64,000 nt of DNA from Arthrobacter_B citreus (lineage in GTDB: Bacteria > Actinomycetota > Actinomycetes > Actinomycetales > Micrococcaceae), in assembly GCF_042429235.1 (NCBI RefSeq), contig NZ_JBHMBA010000008.1; one strand, 5' to 3'. Below the pieces are notes generated by a model that saw only the letters and a program-made list of their open reading frames with translations, ran no database searches and was not told where the DNA came from. Position 1 is the stretch's first letter. Every line of letters begins with the position of its first letter. The position numbers were made by a program, and so were the translations under genes. Below are positions 1 through 8,666 of this stretch, one piece after another.

Positions 1-752
1 CCGGTGGCGCGGTCGGAACCGGTCAACGCATTAACGAGGGTGGATTTGCCGACGCCGGAGTGCCCGACAAGGACAGAGACCTTTCCTTCGAGATGGCCGT
101 GAAGCTGCTCAACCGCGTCGCCTTGAAGGCGGGCTGAGAGGCCGTCATCGGAGCGGGCATCGATGCCGGATGCATCGTCGGCTGCGGTGCGGCTGATGAT
201 GACGTCCAGGTCCAGATGTTTGTAGTTGGCCAGCAGCTCGGAGGGGTCCTTGATGTCGGCTTTGGTAATGCAGAGCAGGGGAGAGATGCCGGCGTCATAC
301 GCGGCAACGAGGGCGCGGTCGATGAAACCGGTGCGGGGTTCCGGGTTGGCGGCGGCCACCACAATGACCAGCTGGTCGGCATTGGCGACGACGGCGCGTT
401 CCACCGGATCGGTGTCATCGGCGCTGCGGCGGAGCAGGGTCCGCCGGTCCTGGATGCGGACCAGGCGGGCGAGGGTGTCCGGGCCGCCGGAGACATCCCC
501 AACGAGCGAGACCAGGTCTCCGGCAACCACCGGGTTCCGGCGCAGTTCGCGGGCCCGGGCGGCCGTCACAATGCGCTCGGTGGGTGTGTCTTCGTCGACG
601 ACGGCGGTGTACCGGCCGCGGTCGACGGTGATGATGCGTCCGGTTACGGCCTCGTCATAGGCGGGACGGTCCTTGGTGCGGGGACGGGACCCTTTTTTGT
701 TGGGACGGATCCGGACGTCCGATTCATCCCAGCTGCCGGTGGAGCGGGGCAT
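1..752 (-). CDS. rsgA: Ribosome small-subunit-dependent GTPase RsgA (partial, 3' end outside window)
   Basis: I translated this directly from the minus strand; it stays open from an ATG at 752 to the window edge, about 250 residues, so the C-terminal part is missing. RsgA is a circularly permuted GTPase that checks late 30S subunit maturation. The sequence shows an N-terminal OB-like region with a VTAARARELRRNPVVAGDLV stretch, then the G4-type motif TKAD placed before the P-loop GHSGVGKSTLVN. That inverted motif order is diagnostic of the family. The start codon overlaps the aroA stop by one base (TAATG), which implies translational coupling. The zinc-binding C-terminal domain cannot be checked here. 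Confidence 0.93.
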   Translation of the reverse strand, partial: MPRSTGSWDESDVRIRPNKKGSRPRTKDRPAYDEAVTGRIITVDRGRYTAVVDEDTPTERIVTAARARELRRNPVVAGDLVSLVGDVSGGPDTLARLVRIQDRRTLLRRSADDTDPVERAVVANADQLVIVVAAANPEPRTGFIDRALVAAYDAGISPLLCITKADIKDPSELLANYKHLDLDVIISRTAADDASGIDARSDDGLSARLQGDAVEQLHGHLEGKVSVLVGHSGVGKSTLVNALTGSDRAT

Positions 753-2104
753 TAGAGAAGCCCCGCTTCCAGGGAGGTCCCGGTGGACGAACCAGCCGAA
801 TCGGCCAGCTCCTGCCACAGCTGGGGGAATTCGGGCAGGGTCTTGGCGGTGGTGGCCACATCACGGACCTGGACCCCGGAGACAGCCAAGCCAATCAGTG
901 CGCCCGCTGTGGCCATCCGATGGTCGGCATACGTTTCGAAGACGCCGCCGTGCAGCGGCGCGGGGCGGATAACCAAGCCGTCCGGGGTTTCGGCGGCGTC
1001 ACCGCCCAGCCGGTTGATCTCCGTTGTCAGGGCCGCCAGCCGGTCGGTTTCGTGGCCGCGGAGGTGGGCGATGCCGGTGAGGACGGAGGGGGAATCCGCC
1101 AGTGCACAGAGCGCGGCGACGGTGGGTGCGAGTTCACTGGCGTCAGCCACCTCTGCTCCCGTGATGCGGCCGCTTCCAGTGACGGTCAGGCTCCCGCCCG
1201 AGAGCTGCACGCGGCCGCCGAGCTGGGGCAGGATCTGCCGCCACCGGTCTCCAACCTGGGCGGTGCGCTCCGGCCAGCCGCTCATCCGCACCGTTCCACC
1301 TGCCACAAGTGCTGCGGCCAGGAAGGGCCCGGCGTTGGAGAGGTCCGGCTCGATGGTGACGTCAAAGGCACGGATGGGGCCCGGCGCCACTTTCCACTCG
1401 TTCGGCACCGAATCGTCCACATCAACGCCCGTTTCGCGCAGGACCTGGACAGTCATGGCGATGTGCTCGCGGCTGGGCACACTGGAGCCCACATGGACCA
1501 GGTGCAGGCCGTTGCGGAAGCGTGCTCCCGTCAGCAACAGGGCGGAAACGAACTGTGACGACGCGCCCGCATCGATTTCCAGCCGTCCGCCGGGGACGTC
1601 GCCGGTGCCGCTCACGGTGAACGGAAGAGAGCCGGTGCCGTTGTCGTGCACAGTGACGCCCAGGCCGCGGAGCGCGCTGATGGTCGCGGACATGGGACGA
1701 AGGCGCGCATGCGGGTCCCCGTCGAATGCCGTGTTCCCGTCTTTGAGCGCCGCCAAAGGCGGCACGAACCGCATCACGGTCCCCGCCAAACCGCAGTCAA
1801 CCCCGGCGTCTGACGCACTCCCTGTTTCCATGGGGCGGACCTCGAGGTCAGGTCCAAAGGCGCCTTCCCCCTCGACTTCACGGACGTCCGCGCCCAGCGC
1901 CCGCAGGGACGCGACCATCAGCGCTGTGTCACGCGAGTGAAGCGGTGCCCGCAAGCGGCTGGGCCCGTCGGCCAGCGCCGCCAGGACCAAATACCTGTTG
2001 GTGAGGGATTTGGAACCCGGGATGCGAACGTCGGCGTTCAGCGGAGCTGAGACCCGGGGAGCGGGCCAGAGGGGGAGGGTCTGCGGTTCAGCGGGGAAAG
2101 ACAT
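752..2104 (-). CDS. aroA: 3-phosphoshikimate 1-carboxyvinyltransferase (EPSP synthase)
   Basis: AroA transfers the enolpyruvyl group of PEP to shikimate-3-phosphate in the cytoplasmic chorismate pathway. The 450-residue product has the family motifs in order: PGSKSLTNRYLVLAAL near the N terminus (substrate Lys/Ser), LAGTVMRF, the SSQFVSALLL block, an ERTAQVGDRW-like segment and DHRMATAGALIGL near the C terminus. I chose the ATG at 2104; a TTG at 2122 is in frame but would overlap the preceding gene. No clear ribosome-binding site precedes either start. The stop overlaps the rsgA start by one base. Two enzymes of unrelated pathways appear to be co-transcribed with the DoxX-like gene just upstream. 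Confidence 0.95.
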   Translation of the reverse strand: MSFPAEPQTLPLWPAPRVSAPLNADVRIPGSKSLTNRYLVLAALADGPSRLRAPLHSRDTALMVASLRALGADVREVEGEGAFGPDLEVRPMETGSASDAGVDCGLAGTVMRFVPPLAALKDGNTAFDGDPHARLRPMSATISALRGLGVTVHDNGTGSLPFTVSGTGDVPGGRLEIDAGASSQFVSALLLTGARFRNGLHLVHVGSSVPSREHIAMTVQVLRETGVDVDDSVPNEWKVAPGPIRAFDVTIEPDLSNAGPFLAAALVAGGTVRMSGWPERTAQVGDRWRQILPQLGGRVQLSGGSLTVTGSGRITGAEVADASELAPTVAALCALADSPSVLTGIAHLRGHETDRLAALTTEINRLGGDAAETPDGLVIRPAPLHGGVFETYADHRMATAGALIGLAVSGVQVRDVATTAKTLPEFPQLWQELADSAGSSTGTSLEAGLL

Positions 2105-2108
2105 CTTG

Positions 2109-2690
2109 CTAGGAACCCACAATGCCGGCGGCGGTGGCGCGGACGGTGCGGTTGGCCTTCTTCAGCTGCTTGGCGGCGTCCTTCTTGACTGCCCGCGACT
2201 TGCGTCCGGCGTCCTTGCCCAGTGAGGAAACACTGCGGCGGGTGTCATCGGCCAAGTGGCCGGCACGCCAGGCCAGCCCGGGGCGGCCGTTGGTGTCCAC
2301 TGCGACCAGCAGGACAGCACCGATCAGCGAGAGGTTCTTCAACAGGCCCGCGCGGCGCGCCTTGCGCTCATCCGGGGTGTCAGTGTCTGCATTCTTGTAT
2401 TCAACAACGGCATTCAGCACCGCGGTTCCCGCCAGGAGCACGCCGGACAGGCGCGGCAGCTTACCGAGGGCCAGCAGCGCGCCGGCTCCAACCTGGGTTG
2501 CTCCCAGCACCTTGGCGACCAGCTGGGGGTTGCCGGTGACGGCGGACGCGGACGGGACCATGCCGCCAACGCGGTTGAGGGTTGGACGCAGCTGCTCGGC
2601 TGTCTGGTCGGCATCACGCAGGCGGTCAACGCCGGCTGCAATAAACCCGGTGGCGAGCAGCGGGCGGGCGAGCATACGGACAACGGACAT
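2109..2690 (-). CDS. DoxX family membrane protein
   Basis: This is a 193-residue protein with an N-terminal MSVVRMLARPLLATGFIAAG segment and further hydrophobic helices around residues 65-105 and 125-145, followed by a Lys/Arg/Ala-rich tail. The layout matches the DoxX family of small four-helix membrane proteins, some of which are linked to thiol and oxidative stress. The ATG at 2690 has a clear GGAGG site five bases upstream. The stop lies four bases before the aroA start, so the genes are likely one operon. It is divergent from the redox sigma factor across about 240 bases; whether it belongs to that regulon is not shown, since the GGAAT promoter found there points the other way. Confidence 0.8.
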   Translation of the reverse strand: MSVVRMLARPLLATGFIAAGVDRLRDADQTAEQLRPTLNRVGGMVPSASAVTGNPQLVAKVLGATQVGAGALLALGKLPRLSGVLLAGTAVLNAVVEYKNADTDTPDERKARRAGLLKNLSLIGAVLLVAVDTNGRPGLAWRAGHLADDTRRSVSSLGKDAGRKSRAVKKDAAKQLKKANRTVRATAAGIVGS

Positions 2691-2806
2691 ATTGACCTCC
2701 TGGTTGCTGTCCGGACTCGGAATAGCCCGGGCAGAATACTCCTAGTTTGGCACTTTAACGCAGCCCGCACATCTCAGGCGGGCATCGGGTTGCATAATGC
2801 GGCGCC

Positions 2807-2832
2807 GGAATAAGCCCCTGCGCTCTTGCGTT
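2807..2832 (+). promoter_or_regulatory. SigR/SigH-type promoter of the sigma-factor operon
   Basis: GGAAT lies at 2807-2811 and GTT at 2830-2832, separated by exactly 18 bases and followed by G. This fits the published consensus for actinobacterial thiol-stress sigma factors (GGAAT-N18-GTT). It sits about 100 bases upstream of the sigma gene itself, so positive autoregulation is the obvious reading. That it is functional is inference. Confidence 0.72.
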
Positions 2833-2931
2833 GAGAGGACATAAGGTATTTGCGCCAGCCATGGTAATGCCGGTCCCAAGGACACAGAGGCGACGCCTTT
2901 GGCGTCCGAGAACCAGTGAGGAGACTAAGCA

Positions 2932-3732
2932 GTGCCAGTTGCCTTGGTTATGCCCGCGCCTGCGGCCGCAGCCACAGGAGCGTCATCCACAGCATCTTCA
3001 GTTCAGCTCAGAGTGGAGTCCGGCCGCCACACCGTAGACTTGAACCTGATGAGAACTGATGTGCCGGAAGGCAGCCCCCAGGTGGAAGACTCCGAGCTGG
3101 ATGTCGCTTCCGAATCGGAAGAGGCCCGCAAAATACGTTTCGAGCGTGATGCCATGCAGTACGTGGATCAGCTCTATTCCGCGGCCATGCGCATGGCCCG
3201 GAATCCCTCCGACGCCGAGGACTTGGTTCAGGAGGCCTACACCAAGGCGTTCTCCGCCTTTCACCAGTACCGTCCCGGGACGAACCTCAAGGCCTGGCTG
3301 TACCGGATCCTGACGAATACGTACATCAATCTGTATCGGAAGCGTCAACGCGAACCGCTGCAGGCCAATTCGGACGGTGTGGAGGACTGGCAGCTGGCCC
3401 GCGCGGCCGAGCACAGCTCCACGGGGCTGCGATCGGCCGAGGCGGTGGCGCTGGACCATCTTCCGGATTCGGACGTCAAGGATGCGCTCCAGTCCATCCC
3501 GGAGGAGTTCCGCTTGGCGGTTTATTTCTCCGACGTGGAGGGATTCGCGTACAAAGAAATTTCGGAAATTATGAACACGCCTATTGGCACCGTCATGTCG
3601 CGCCTTCACCGGGGCCGCAAAATGCTCCGCGAGCTGCTCGCTGAATACGCACATGAACGGGGTATCCGAGGCAAATCGGCTCCCGCCGCCGCCGGCGCTG
3701 GCCAGGACGAGAAACAGGGGAAAACGCTATGA
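2932..3732 (+). CDS. sigH: Group IV RNA polymerase sigma factor, SigR/SigH type
   Basis: This ECF sigma factor directs the disulphide/oxidative-stress response in actinobacteria. The region-2 signature is the RDAMQYVDQLYSAAMRMARN segment, then DAEDLVQEAYTKAF; the region-4 helix-turn-helix is EGFAYKEISEIMNTPIGTVM followed by SRLHRGRKMLRELL. The start is uncertain. The GTG at 2932 has a good GAGGAG-like site at 2917-2924 and gives 266 residues with an extra 39-residue N terminus. The ATG at 3049 gives 227 residues, the usual size, but has no visible ribosome site. Streptomyces makes a long unstable SigR isoform from such an upstream start. The stop overlaps the rsrA start (ATGA). Confidence 0.93.
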   Translation: MPVALVMPAPAAAATGASSTASSVQLRVESGRHTVDLNLMRTDVPEGSPQVEDSELDVASESEEARKIRFERDAMQYVDQLYSAAMRMARNPSDAEDLVQEAYTKAFSAFHQYRPGTNLKAWLYRILTNTYINLYRKRQREPLQANSDGVEDWQLARAAEHSSTGLRSAEAVALDHLPDSDVKDALQSIPEEFRLAVYFSDVEGFAYKEISEIMNTPIGTVMSRLHRGRKMLRELLAEYAHERGIRGKSAPAAAGAGQDEKQGKTL

Positions 3733-3989
3733 GCGATTGCGAAAGCCTGGGCGATTGCGAGGACGCACGCATCGAACGGCTGTATGAGTACTTGGACGGC
3801 GCGCTGTCACACGACGACATCGTGGAGATCCAGGAGCACCTGGACGGCTGCCCCGAATGCGCCGAGGAACATGACCTGGAGTGTGTCATCCGCTCAGTGG
3901 TCAAGCGTTCCTGCACGGAGGCGGCACCGGAGACGCTCAAGGCCAGCATCCTGGCCCGGATCAGCCAAATCCAGACTGCCGACCACTAA
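3729..3989 (+). CDS. rsrA: Zinc-containing anti-sigma factor RsrA (ZAS family)
   Basis: This 86-residue cytoplasmic protein is the redox-sensing partner of the upstream sigma factor. It shows the ZAS motif His37-x3-Cys41-x2-Cys44 (EHLDGCPEC) plus N-terminal Cys4 and Cys10, one of which would complete the zinc site. In characterised RsrA, oxidation makes a disulphide, zinc is lost and the sigma factor is released. The start overlaps the sigma stop by four bases, giving the one-to-one coupled expression typical of such pairs. Cys52 and Cys58 lie further on. A strong terminator follows about 20 bases after the stop. Confidence 0.93.
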   Translation: MSDCESLGDCEDARIERLYEYLDGALSHDDIVEIQEHLDGCPECAEEHDLECVIRSVVKRSCTEAAPETLKASILARISQIQTADH

Positions 3990-4010
3990 GGCCAAAGGCC
4001 TGCACATAAA

Positions 4011-4049
4011 AAGAACCCCCGGAAGCCGCAAGGCTCCGGGGGTTCTTTT
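4011..4049 (+). terminator. Rho-independent terminator after rsrA
   Basis: A GC-rich stem (GAACCCCCGG paired with CCGGGGGTTC, inner AGCC/GGCT, GCAA loop, one bulged A) is followed by TTTT. An A-run on the left side means it could also stop the minus-strand bL37 transcript. Confidence 0.85.
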
Positions 4050-4085
4050 CTATGCGGCGATGGGCCACACGGCTTAGTCCAAGAC

Positions 4086-4160
4086 TTAAGTGTTGGGACG
4101 CTTACCGTGGTTGGCGCCGCCGCGCTTACGATCACGACGCTTGCGTGCACGCTTGCTCAT
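4086..4160 (-). CDS. Ribosomal protein bL37 (24 residues)
   Basis: The minus strand encodes a 24-residue, very basic peptide that starts MSKRARKRRDRKRG and ends GGANHGKRPNT. From memory it closely resembles the mycobacterial 50S protein bL37 (also 24 residues, ending in a near-identical NHGKRPN tail), first recognised in mycobacterial ribosome structures. The ATG at 4160 has a strong GGAGG site seven bases upstream and the ORF ends with TAA. It is monocistronic between the rsrA terminator and the peptide-transporter ATPase gene. Its small size makes it easily missed. The identity rests on pattern and length, which are distinctive. Confidence 0.88.
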   Translation of the reverse strand: MSKRARKRRDRKRGGANHGKRPNT

Positions 4161-4255
4161 AGCTGCCTCCTTCGTTTTTTGCTGAAAGTTCTGCCCTCCA
4201 GTGTCCCACAGGGTGAGCCCGACAACCTAAACCGGGATCCGTGGGACGTGGAGGT

Positions 4256-6043
4256 CTATTCGGCGGAACTGCCGGCGGCCATCAGGGCGTTGCGCTGCTC
4301 CCGGCGCATTGCCTGCTCCGCCGGGTCCGGCACCGGAGCGGCGGCCAGCAGCCGGCGCGTGTACGGATCCTGCGGATACTTCAGCACCTGCTCCGTTGAC
4401 CCCTGCTCCACCATGACGCCCTTGTTCAGCACGGCAATGTGGCTGGCCAGGATTTCAACGACGGCCAGGTCATGGCTGACGAAGAGGCAGGCAAAACCGT
4501 ACTGCTGCTGCAGGTCCTGAAGCAGAGCCAGCACACGTGCCTGGACCGAGACATCCAGGGCCGACGTCGGTTCATCAGCCACCAGCAGCGATGGGCGCAG
4601 CGACAGGGCACGGGCAATGCCGACCCGCTGCCGCTGCCCGCCCGAGAGCTCGTGCGGATAGCGGTTGCGGAAATTGGTGGGCAGCTGGACATCGTCCAGG
4701 AGGCCTTCGACGCGGCGGTCCAGATCAGCCCGGGACAGTTTCTCGTGGAGGAACAGCGGCTCACCGATCGATTCTCCGATGGACATGCGCGGGTTCAGCG
4801 ACGCCGCGGGGTCCTGGAACACGATGGCGAATTTGCGCCGCAGCGGGAGCATTTTCTTGGGGGAGAGGCCGGCGATGTTGGTGCCATTGATGTCCACGCT
4901 CCCGGCGCTCACCGGAAGCAGCCCCGTGACGGCGCGGGCAATGGTCGACTTTCCCGAGCCTGATTCGCCCACGAGGCCCATGACCTCGCCGGGGTTAATG
5001 ACAAAGGAAACGTCCGTGACGGCTTTGAAGCCCGGCTGGCGGAACCGGCCGGGGTATTCAATCGACACGTTGGTGAGCTGCAGGGCGGGAACAACGCCTG
5101 AGTCGGGCGTGGCAAGGTCTGCCGATTCCCGGAGCACTGCCCGCGGCGCATCAGCGATTTGCAGGGACCCGTCGTTTTCCACTTCCACCGAGGCCAGGAC
5201 ACCGCCGACCTTGGACCCCAGGTGTGGCACGGCGGCCAGCAGCTGGCGGGTGTAGTCCTCGCGCGGATTATTGAAGAGTTCGGCCACGGGAGCCGCTTCC
5301 ACAATGCGCCCCTTTTCCATCACGACGACCTTATCGGCAAGGTCAGCGACCACACCCATGTCGTGGGTGATCAGCATGATCGCGCTGTTCAGGCGTCGGT
5401 TCAGGTTGCGAAGCAGTTCCAGCACCTCGGCCTGCACCGTGACGTCCAGCGCTGTGGTGGGCTCATCGGCCACGAGCAGGATGGGGTCATTGGCGATGGC
5501 GATGGCGATCATGGCCCGCTGGCGCTGGCCGCCGGAGAACTGGTGCGGGTAGGAACCGTACCGCCGCTCAGGTTCGGGTATTTCCACCATCTTCAGCAGT
5601 TCGATGGCACGCGCCTTGGCCTGGGCCGGAGAAGCGTCAGTGTGCTGCTCGATGATCTCCTTGATCTGCTCGCCGACCGTGATCACCGGGTTGAGCGCCG
5701 TCATGGGTTCCTGGAAAATCATGGCGATGTCATTGCCGCGGACTTTGCGCAGGGTGGACTGGGGACTGCCGATCAGTTCCTTGCCCTGCAGCTTGGCGCT
5801 GCCCGTTGAGCGGCCGTTGCCCGGCAGCAGGCCCAGCAGGGCCATGGAGGACATGCTCTTGCCGGAGCCGGACTCGCCCACGATGGCGAGGATTTCGCCG
5901 GGACGGACGGTGAACGAGACATCCTCGGCCGCCATGACCCACTTGTTGTCCACGTTGAACTCGACTCCAAGTCCCGATACTTCGAGGATCGGAGCCGTGG
6001 CGGTCGGCGATGTGGCGTCGCTGTACAGGGGTGCCGAACTCAT
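4256..6043 (-). CDS. Peptide ABC transporter ATP-binding protein, fused DppD-DppF type
   Basis: One 595-residue chain holds two complete ABC ATPase domains, so it replaces the two separate ATPases of the Dpp/Opp importers. The N-terminal half has Walker A GESGSGKS at about 56-63, signature FSGGQRQR, and LLVADEPTTALDV. The C-terminal half repeats GESGSGKST, LSGGQRQR and LLVADEPTSALDV. An oligopeptide-transporter-specific C-terminal segment (YTRQLLAAVPH, YTRRLLAAAPVP) follows each half. It works at the inner face of the membrane with the two permeases encoded upstream. The ATG overlaps the preceding permease stop by four bases (ATGA). Confidence 0.93.
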   Translation of the reverse strand: MSSAPLYSDATSPTATAPILEVSGLGVEFNVDNKWVMAAEDVSFTVRPGEILAIVGESGSGKSMSSMALLGLLPGNGRSTGSAKLQGKELIGSPQSTLRKVRGNDIAMIFQEPMTALNPVITVGEQIKEIIEQHTDASPAQAKARAIELLKMVEIPEPERRYGSYPHQFSGGQRQRAMIAIAIANDPILLVADEPTTALDVTVQAEVLELLRNLNRRLNSAIMLITHDMGVVADLADKVVVMEKGRIVEAAPVAELFNNPREDYTRQLLAAVPHLGSKVGGVLASVEVENDGSLQIADAPRAVLRESADLATPDSGVVPALQLTNVSIEYPGRFRQPGFKAVTDVSFVINPGEVMGLVGESGSGKSTIARAVTGLLPVSAGSVDINGTNIAGLSPKKMLPLRRKFAIVFQDPAASLNPRMSIGESIGEPLFLHEKLSRADLDRRVEGLLDDVQLPTNFRNRYPHELSGGQRQRVGIARALSLRPSLLVADEPTSALDVSVQARVLALLQDLQQQYGFACLFVSHDLAVVEILASHIAVLNKGVMVEQGSTEQVLKYPQDPYTRRLLAAAPVPDPAEQAMRREQRNALMAAGSSAE

Positions 6044-7077
6044 TGCTTGTTCCTTGTCTGTCGGGGATCAAACGCATCCCGGAGGCCGTCGCCGATGAAG
6101 TTCACGGTGAGGGCGATGGCGACGATGAAGACGCCGGGCCAGAAAAAGAGCCACGGACGGGTCGTCATGGCCGCACGGTTCTCGTTGATGAGCCTGCCGA
6201 GCGAGGTGTCCGGCGGCTGGACGCCCAGGCCCAGGAAGCTAAGGGCCGTCTCGAGCAGGATGGCGCTCGAAATGGCCAGCGTCGCGGACACAATGATGAC
6301 GCCAACAGTGTTGGGCAGGATGTGCTTGAAAATGATGCGTGCGGAGCTTGCTCCCACGGATTTGGCGGCCTCCACGAATTCCTTCTCGCGCAGGGAGAGG
6401 AACTCGCCGCGGACAATGCGGGCGAGTCCGGTCCAGGTGAGCAGGCCCAGGAAGACCGCGAACACGACAATTCCACCCTTGGAAACGATGCTGAGCAGCA
6501 CCGCTGCCACGACGAGCAGGGGAATGGTGATGATGACGTCGGTGAAGCGCATCAGGACGGCTTCGGTAAGGCCGCGGAAGTAGCCGGCCATGGCGCCGAT
6601 GACGGTGCCCACGACAGTCCCGACAACTCCCACGATGAAGGCAATGGTCAGGGAAATCTGGGCACCGCGCATGGTCATGGCGAAGTAGTCGCGTCCCAGG
6701 GTGTCCTGGCCGAAGGGATGGTTGCCCAGCCCGGTCCACGAGATGGTCGGAGCACCGCCGTCTTCAAGCGGCATTACCGACGAGAAGCTGTGCTGCCACC
6801 AGCCGGGGATGTGGAGCGGCCCCACTGAGACGCCAATCGAGGTGAAGGCCAGCAGGATGATCAGTCCCAGGCCGCTCAGGCCCGCCAATGCTCCCTTGTG
6901 GCGGAAGAACCGTTCCCGGACCAGCTGGCCCTGGCTCTTGGCCGCTGTGATCTCCGGATCTGCGGTGACGGCCCGGGTCGCGGGCGCATCTGCTATGTCC
7001 GTTCTCTGGCTTTCCAGAGTCATGCTCGTCAGTTCCGGGCTGCTGCCCGTACTTCCGGACGGTATTTTCTCAGTCAT
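6040..7077 (-). CDS. Peptide ABC transporter permease, DppC type
   Basis: A 345-residue membrane protein with a 45-residue hydrophilic N-terminal tail, a first helix near residues 62-82, and five further helices. The DppC/OppC pattern is clear: GTDxLGRD-like FGQDTLGRDYFAM, then the ATPase-contacting EAA loop FVEAAKSVGASSARIIFKHILPN. It forms the translocation pore with the DppB-type permease. It is followed by the fused ATPase gene with a four-base overlap and preceded by the other permease with a 12-base gap, so all three are one transcription unit. Confidence 0.92.
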   Translation of the reverse strand: MTEKIPSGSTGSSPELTSMTLESQRTDIADAPATRAVTADPEITAAKSQGQLVRERFFRHKGALAGLSGLGLIILLAFTSIGVSVGPLHIPGWWQHSFSSVMPLEDGGAPTISWTGLGNHPFGQDTLGRDYFAMTMRGAQISLTIAFIVGVVGTVVGTVIGAMAGYFRGLTEAVLMRFTDVIITIPLLVVAAVLLSIVSKGGIVVFAVFLGLLTWTGLARIVRGEFLSLREKEFVEAAKSVGASSARIIFKHILPNTVGVIIVSATLAISSAILLETALSFLGLGVQPPDTSLGRLINENRAAMTTRPWLFFWPGVFIVAIALTVNFIGDGLRDAFDPRQTRNKQ

Positions 7078-7089
7078 GTCTTCCGCCTA

Positions 7090-8622
7090 TCAGTTCAGGC
7101 TAATGCGCGGGTCGAGGAACGCGTATGCGATGTCGGCCAGCATGTTGAAGGTCACCGCGGCCACACCTGTCACCAGGAAGAAGGCCATGATCACGTTGGG
7201 ATCCACATTGTTCAGCCCGTCGGTGAACATCCTTCCCATTCCACTCCAGCCAAACACTGCTTCGGTAATGACGGCGCCGCCGAGGACTCCGGCGAAGTCG
7301 AAGGCCATCAGAGTGGTAATGGGAATCATGGCGTTGCGGAAGGCGTGCTTGACCACCACTGACCGTTCGCTCAGGCCCTTGGCCCGTGCGGTGCGGACGT
7401 AGTCCTGGTTCATGACCTCCAGCATGCTGGCACGCGTGTACCGGGTGTAGGTGGCGAACGAGATGAGCATGATGGCAATGGTGGGAAGGACCAGGTACAG
7501 GGCGTAATCCAGGTTGATTTCCCAGAAGGTGCCCTGGAGATTGGGCGTCGATGAACCGGTGGTCGGGATCGGACGGCCGCCGTTTTTGCGGGCCAGCGAC
7601 GGGTACGCGCCAAGGAGGGCGTCGACAAAGACAAAGAAGCCGATGCTGAGGCCGATGACGGCGGTGAGGTTGCGGGCCTGTTTGGAGTACGGTCCGCCGA
7701 TGAAGTGGCCAATGGCCAGCGAGACAAGAACGGTCAGGACCGCAAGGGCGGCGATGATCAGCCAGTTCGGATCCTGCATGAGCGGCTGGGTCACCAGGTA
7801 GCCAATGTAGCCCGCGGCAGCCGTGGCAAGCGCGGCGTACAGGACGCGGCGGCGGCGGAAACCCGCAAGCATGGCGGTGATGCCCAGTGCCAGGCCAAAA
7901 GCCGTGATGAGCAGGCCCACCGGCCCCAGTCCCGGCGTCTTGAACCAGTTGGTGATGAGCAGCAGGTAGAACGTAACCGCGGTGCCAACGGCAACAATGG
8001 CGAAAACACGCAAACGGCGCCGCCGGTCTCCGCCGAAGGCCACGGCCCCGACGATTCCGGCGATCAGTCCTACTCCGGCTATGCCCAGATACGACATTTG
8101 TGGATTGGCAAGCCAGGTGTTCAGGTCAATCGCCAGGTACTGCTTGAGCAGCGTGGAGAGCCAGAACAGCGGCATGGAGAAGAGCAGGAAGGCAATGAAG
8201 GTGATGGAGTAGTCAAAGACGCTGTACTGGCGCAGGGCGGTGATGAGGCCGACTGCCACGCCGAGGACGATGGCTACGAGGGTGGCAACGACGACGAGCC
8301 GGAAGGTTGAGCCGACGGCTGTCTGCAGCTGCTCGATAACCGGGGATCCGGCCCGGTTCAGTCCCAGTGTGCATTCCGCGCCACCGGGGATGATGCAGCG
8401 GCCCACTTCCTGGAGCCACAGCAGGTAACGAACCGCCACGGGTTCGTCCAAATGGAGTGCCGCAGTTCGCTGGGCAATCCGTGATTCACGTTCGGCGCTT
8501 TGCAGTTCGATGAGATCAGCTAGGGGATCTCCCGAGTTGACTGCCAGGACGAACATCAGCGCGGTGGCTGCGAGGAGGACAAAGAACGAGGTCACCGCTC
8601 TTTTAAGGATGAAGAAGAACAC
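7090..8622 (-). CDS. Peptide ABC transporter permease, DppB type with a large membrane insert
   Basis: The ends are typical DppB: an N-terminal FFILKRAVTSFFVLL helix, then an LxLDEPVxVRY-like HLDEPVAVRYLLWL segment, and a C-terminal EAA loop (QDYVRTARAKGLSERSVVVKHAFRNA). The protein is 510 residues long while most DppB proteins are 310-340. The extra sequence lies roughly between residues 170 and 350. It contains several additional hydrophobic helices (for example around YLGIAGVGLIAGIVGAVAF and LIIAALAVLTVLVSLAIG) separated by short basic loops such as GGDRRRRLR and FRRRR. Start is GTG at 8622 with an AGGAG site. What the insert does is unknown. Confidence 0.9.
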   Translation of the reverse strand: MFFFILKRAVTSFFVLLAATALMFVLAVNSGDPLADLIELQSAERESRIAQRTAALHLDEPVAVRYLLWLQEVGRCIIPGGAECTLGLNRAGSPVIEQLQTAVGSTFRLVVVATLVAIVLGVAVGLITALRQYSVFDYSITFIAFLLFSMPLFWLSTLLKQYLAIDLNTWLANPQMSYLGIAGVGLIAGIVGAVAFGGDRRRRLRVFAIVAVGTAVTFYLLLITNWFKTPGLGPVGLLITAFGLALGITAMLAGFRRRRVLYAALATAAAGYIGYLVTQPLMQDPNWLIIAALAVLTVLVSLAIGHFIGGPYSKQARNLTAVIGLSIGFFVFVDALLGAYPSLARKNGGRPIPTTGSSTPNLQGTFWEINLDYALYLVLPTIAIMLISFATYTRYTRASMLEVMNQDYVRTARAKGLSERSVVVKHAFRNAMIPITTLMAFDFAGVLGGAVITEAVFGWSGMGRMFTDGLNNVDPNVIMAFFLVTGVAAVTFNMLADIAYAFLDPRISLN

Positions 8623-8666
8623 CGAAGGCTCCTATGGGGATGGTACGGAAAGCCGTTTGCGGCACA

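Noticed and set aside
2720..2750. A second GGAAT followed by GTT upstream of the sigma gene
   Set aside because: The spacing is 21 bases, not the 18 required.
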